Below are positions 62,076 through 64,000 of a stretch of 64,000 nt of DNA, one piece after another (position 1 is the first letter of the stretch; the number at the start of each line of letters is the position of its first letter). The notes beneath the pieces are model-generated. The model was not told where the DNA came from, ran no database searches, and saw only the letters and a list, made by a program, of their open reading frames with translations. Origin of the DNA: Leisingera daeponensis (lineage in GTDB: Bacteria; Pseudomonadota; Alphaproteobacteria; Rhodobacterales; Rhodobacteraceae); contig NZ_JAHVJA010000004.1 of assembly GCF_019801465.1 (NCBI RefSeq), positions 1 through 64,000 of the forward strand, given 5' to 3'. The translations under genes were made by a program, and so were the position numbers.

Positions 62076-63818
62076 TCAGTCAAACGTCTCGGGGTCGTCC
62101 CGGTTCAGGTCTCGCACGGCAACGGCAGTCTCCTGCGCCTTGCTGAGCGTCCACCGGACGCGGGTGGCATATCCCATCGCCCGCCCGGATAAAACGATCT
62201 GCTTTGCCGCACGCGGCTTCAAGCGGGTCTTTTCCAGGAAAACGCTCGGCTCAAGCCGCAGATGACAGGCGCCGTCATGGCGGAACACCCAGATTTCCCC
62301 GCTCTTGAGCGCCATGGATACTGCCGCGCCGCCCAAGTCAAGGGTTGCATCGACTTCAGGGTGAAGATGCAGCCGGATATCAAAGCTGATGCCGCCCTCC
62401 GGGTTGCCGCTGCTGGCCTTGTCAAAGCGGACCCTTGCGCGGTCTTCCAGAGCCAGAAGCATGTCCTCCCCTGCCAGGGCGCGGCCGTCAAAGGATAGAT
62501 CCAGCGTACGGGCATGGGTCAGGCCGAAATGTGCGGCAAAGCCGTTGTGGCCGCCCTGAAACCGGAAGCCGTCGGGCAAGTCAGAAATGTCCAGCGGCAC
62601 GTCATCAGGCGCCTCGATCAGCTCTTCATGGCCGGTGGTCTTGTGCGGTGCCGCCAGCCGGGCACTGGAGTGACCTTCAATGCACAGCGTGCTGTGCGAC
62701 GGCGTCGCCCGTCCAGCGCGGCGCCATTCGATTCCAAAGGCCTCGCCCGACCCGCAATTCACGATCAGGGGCCGCCGGCCCGATGTCAGCTCAAACGCGA
62801 GGGTCGAGGCGTGCCCGTTGTACGATGCCTTGCCCGCGGGCGGCGCCGAAGCGTCCACGATCACCGAGGTGCGGCGTGCCGACAGCCGGGCAAATCCCAT
62901 CGCCAGCCCGTCCGCATGGCGCTCTGCCACATGGCTGGCTGCGAGCGCATGGTCCAGCCGCCCCTCCAGCCCGCGGCCGCCGCCGTGGAACCGCGCCAGC
63001 CCGCCGTCGCTGTGGCGCAGGGTGCGCAAAGTGGGGGCGATCCGTTCTATGGCTGCGGTATGGGCAGGCGGCACTGTGCGGCCAGCCTCGTGCAAAGCCG
63101 CGGCTGCCCATGTGAGCAGGGTGAACACCTCCAAAAGTTCCTCCGGGTTGCGGGTCGGCAGGCCGCCCTGCCCGTCAATCTGGGAATGGCATTCCGCGGC
63201 CAAGGCCCTGACCGCCGGATCGGCCAATTCTTCCCGTCCTTGCAGGGCCAGGCCCGCATATATCAACCCGCACAGCGCCTCAAACCTGGGCAGACCAGGG
63301 GCGGCGCCCTGCCAGCGCTGCGCCAGATACCAGGTCTGCCGCGACAGGGAGCTGTAAAAGGCTTCGGTCTCTTCGCGGTCTTTGCCGCTGAGCAGGAACA
63401 GCGCATGGTTGATCCAGCGTATTACCCGCCGTCCTGTCAGATCCGGCAGCCAGGCCAGCCCGCCGCCGCGCCCATGCTGCGCAATCCAGCCCCAGACCCA
63501 TTTCTGCGCCTTCAGCCGGGCCTTGAAATCGCCCACTGAGGCCAAGTCGTCGAGCCAGGAAAACCCGTGCCGCTCCGCGTCAAAAGCCGCGTCCGGCGCC
63601 GCAACTTCCCAAAGGCCGGTGTCGGGCGATTCGACCAGATAGCCGGCAAAAAGCAGGTTGCCCGCCACCAGCTGCCGCCCGCGGGCGAAACTGCCGATGG
63701 TGCGCGGTTCAGGCTGCGACACAAAGCCGGTTGCGGCCGGCTGGCTGCGCGCCCGCCAAGCATAATACCGGTTCAGCAGCCGGGTGCCACGGCCTGCCAT
63801 TCTGTCGTAAGTGGACAT
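62076..63818 (-). CDS. Heparinase II/III family protein
   Basis: A 580-residue protein with an all-helical N-terminal half (about 60-290) and a beta-rich C-terminal half matching the heparinase II/III-like fold (PF07940): YNGHASTLAFELTSGRRPLIVNCGSGEAFGIEWRRAGRATPSHSTLCIEGHSSAR. Lyases of this fold act on acidic polysaccharides, yet Rhodobacterales members next to purH and rsmB are ubiquitous, which suggests a general envelope role. The start at 63818 (MSTYDRMAGRG) fits the family better than the longer frame. Confidence 0.9.
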   Translation of the reverse strand: MSTYDRMAGRGTRLLNRYYAWRARSQPAATGFVSQPEPRTIGSFARGRQLVAGNLLFAGYLVESPDTGLWEVAAPDAAFDAERHGFSWLDDLASVGDFKARLKAQKWVWGWIAQHGRGGGLAWLPDLTGRRVIRWINHALFLLSGKDREETEAFYSSLSRQTWYLAQRWQGAAPGLPRFEALCGLIYAGLALQGREELADPAVRALAAECHSQIDGQGGLPTRNPEELLEVFTLLTWAAAALHEAGRTVPPAHTAAIERIAPTLRTLRHSDGGLARFHGGGRGLEGRLDHALAASHVAERHADGLAMGFARLSARRTSVIVDASAPPAGKASYNGHASTLAFELTSGRRPLIVNCGSGEAFGIEWRRAGRATPSHSTLCIEGHSSARLAAPHKTTGHEELIEAPDDVPLDISDLPDGFRFQGGHNGFAAHFGLTHARTLDLSFDGRALAGEDMLLALEDRARVRFDKASSGNPEGGISFDIRLHLHPEVDATLDLGGAAVSMALKSGEIWVFRHDGACHLRLEPSVFLEKTRLKPRAAKQIVLSGRAMGYATRVRWTLSKAQETAVAVRDLNRDDPETFD

Positions 63819-63916
63819 GCTCTGTTGCCTCGCGCCGCGTTTTCCAGGGCGTTTTGGCAGGAGCATAGCGCGGGGCTGGGATCAAGTCACCGGCGAATGC
63901 CGGGGACACCCCGGTG

Positions 63917-64000
63917 TCACGCGGATTTGCGCAAAAGGGCCATGTAAAACCCGTCCATGCCGCCATCCGTTGCCCAGTAGTCCGGGCGCAGGCGCAAACC
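63917..64000 (-). CDS. RsmB-like rRNA cytosine methyltransferase, C-terminal end only
   Basis: The last 27 codons of a minus-strand gene running off the window. They read RLRPDYWATDGGMDGFYMALLRKSA, matching the C-terminus of RsmB/NOP2-family 16S rRNA m5C methyltransferases, where GFxxAxLRK is conserved. The gene would precede the heparinase-like gene on the same strand, an arrangement common in Rhodobacterales. Confidence 0.75.
   Translation of the reverse strand, partial: GLRLRPDYWATDGGMDGFYMALLRKSA

Overview
The window is a 64 kb piece of a GC-rich alphaproteobacterial chromosome, most likely from the Roseobacter group (Rhodobacterales; Leisingera, Phaeobacter or Ruegeria-like). Grounds: the zinc-less 41-residue L36, DinB with an N-terminal zinc ribbon, DUF3035 and DUF3775 proteins, paired M16 peptidases beside lspA, a saccharopine-type lysine pathway with a SemiSWEET, and small RTX proteins. 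No rRNA operon, prophage, insertion sequence or CRISPR array was seen. The genus is an inference.

Layout. 1-701 has no convincing gene; it holds an AT-rich stretch next to two DnaA-box-like 10-mers and is a candidate replication origin. 0.7-11 kb is housekeeping: msrQ/msrP, a lipoprotein, a TVP38-type membrane protein, clpB with a heat-shock-like promoter, pyrF, a Nudix hydrolase, dinB, an N-formylglutamate amidohydrolase, tRNA-Val(GAC) and L36. 11-15 kb is a split ferric-iron uptake locus (binding protein and fused permease, with a COG0523 GTPase between); both transporter genes carry the same dyad operator upstream. 15-28 kb is a Liv-type ABC transporter cluster with a CoA ligase at each end, interrupted by two small opposite-strand genes, followed by a hybrid histidine kinase and response regulator.

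28-34 kb holds MAPEG and WGR proteins, an M20 amidohydrolase, and a five-gene operon: phosphatase-like protein, GST, lysine-forming saccharopine dehydrogenase, SemiSWEET, and a second saccharopine dehydrogenase. The last three are joined by ATGA overlaps. 34-42.5 kb holds a class III cyclase, rmuC, mutL, deoC and a one-and-a-half-domain aldehyde dehydrogenase. From 42.7 to 56.3 kb the usual truB-rpsO-pnp neighbourhood is opened up: two membrane-anchored RTX proteins (one frameshifted in a G tract) and a DUF1643 gene lie between truB and rpsO. Between pnp and truB lie AzlCD with an XRE-cupin regulator, a pseudouridine synthase, an aldehyde dehydrogenase facing a peroxiredoxin across a perfect 18-bp palindrome, and two cell-surface glycan genes. 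56.5-64 kb is an almost continuous minus-strand run: rsmB (cut by the window edge), heparinase-like, purH, lspA, DUF3035 and two M16 peptidases.

I found no clearly new defence or biosynthetic system. The most promising leads are the SemiSWEET coupled to saccharopine lysine catabolism, the ligase-flanked Liv cluster with its own sensor pair, the shared iron operator, the RTX pair with a G-tract frameshift, a 77-bp repeat present twice between convergent genes, and the candidate origin. Gene starts were moved inward where a good ribosome binding site or family N-terminus supported it; all family assignments are by eye.
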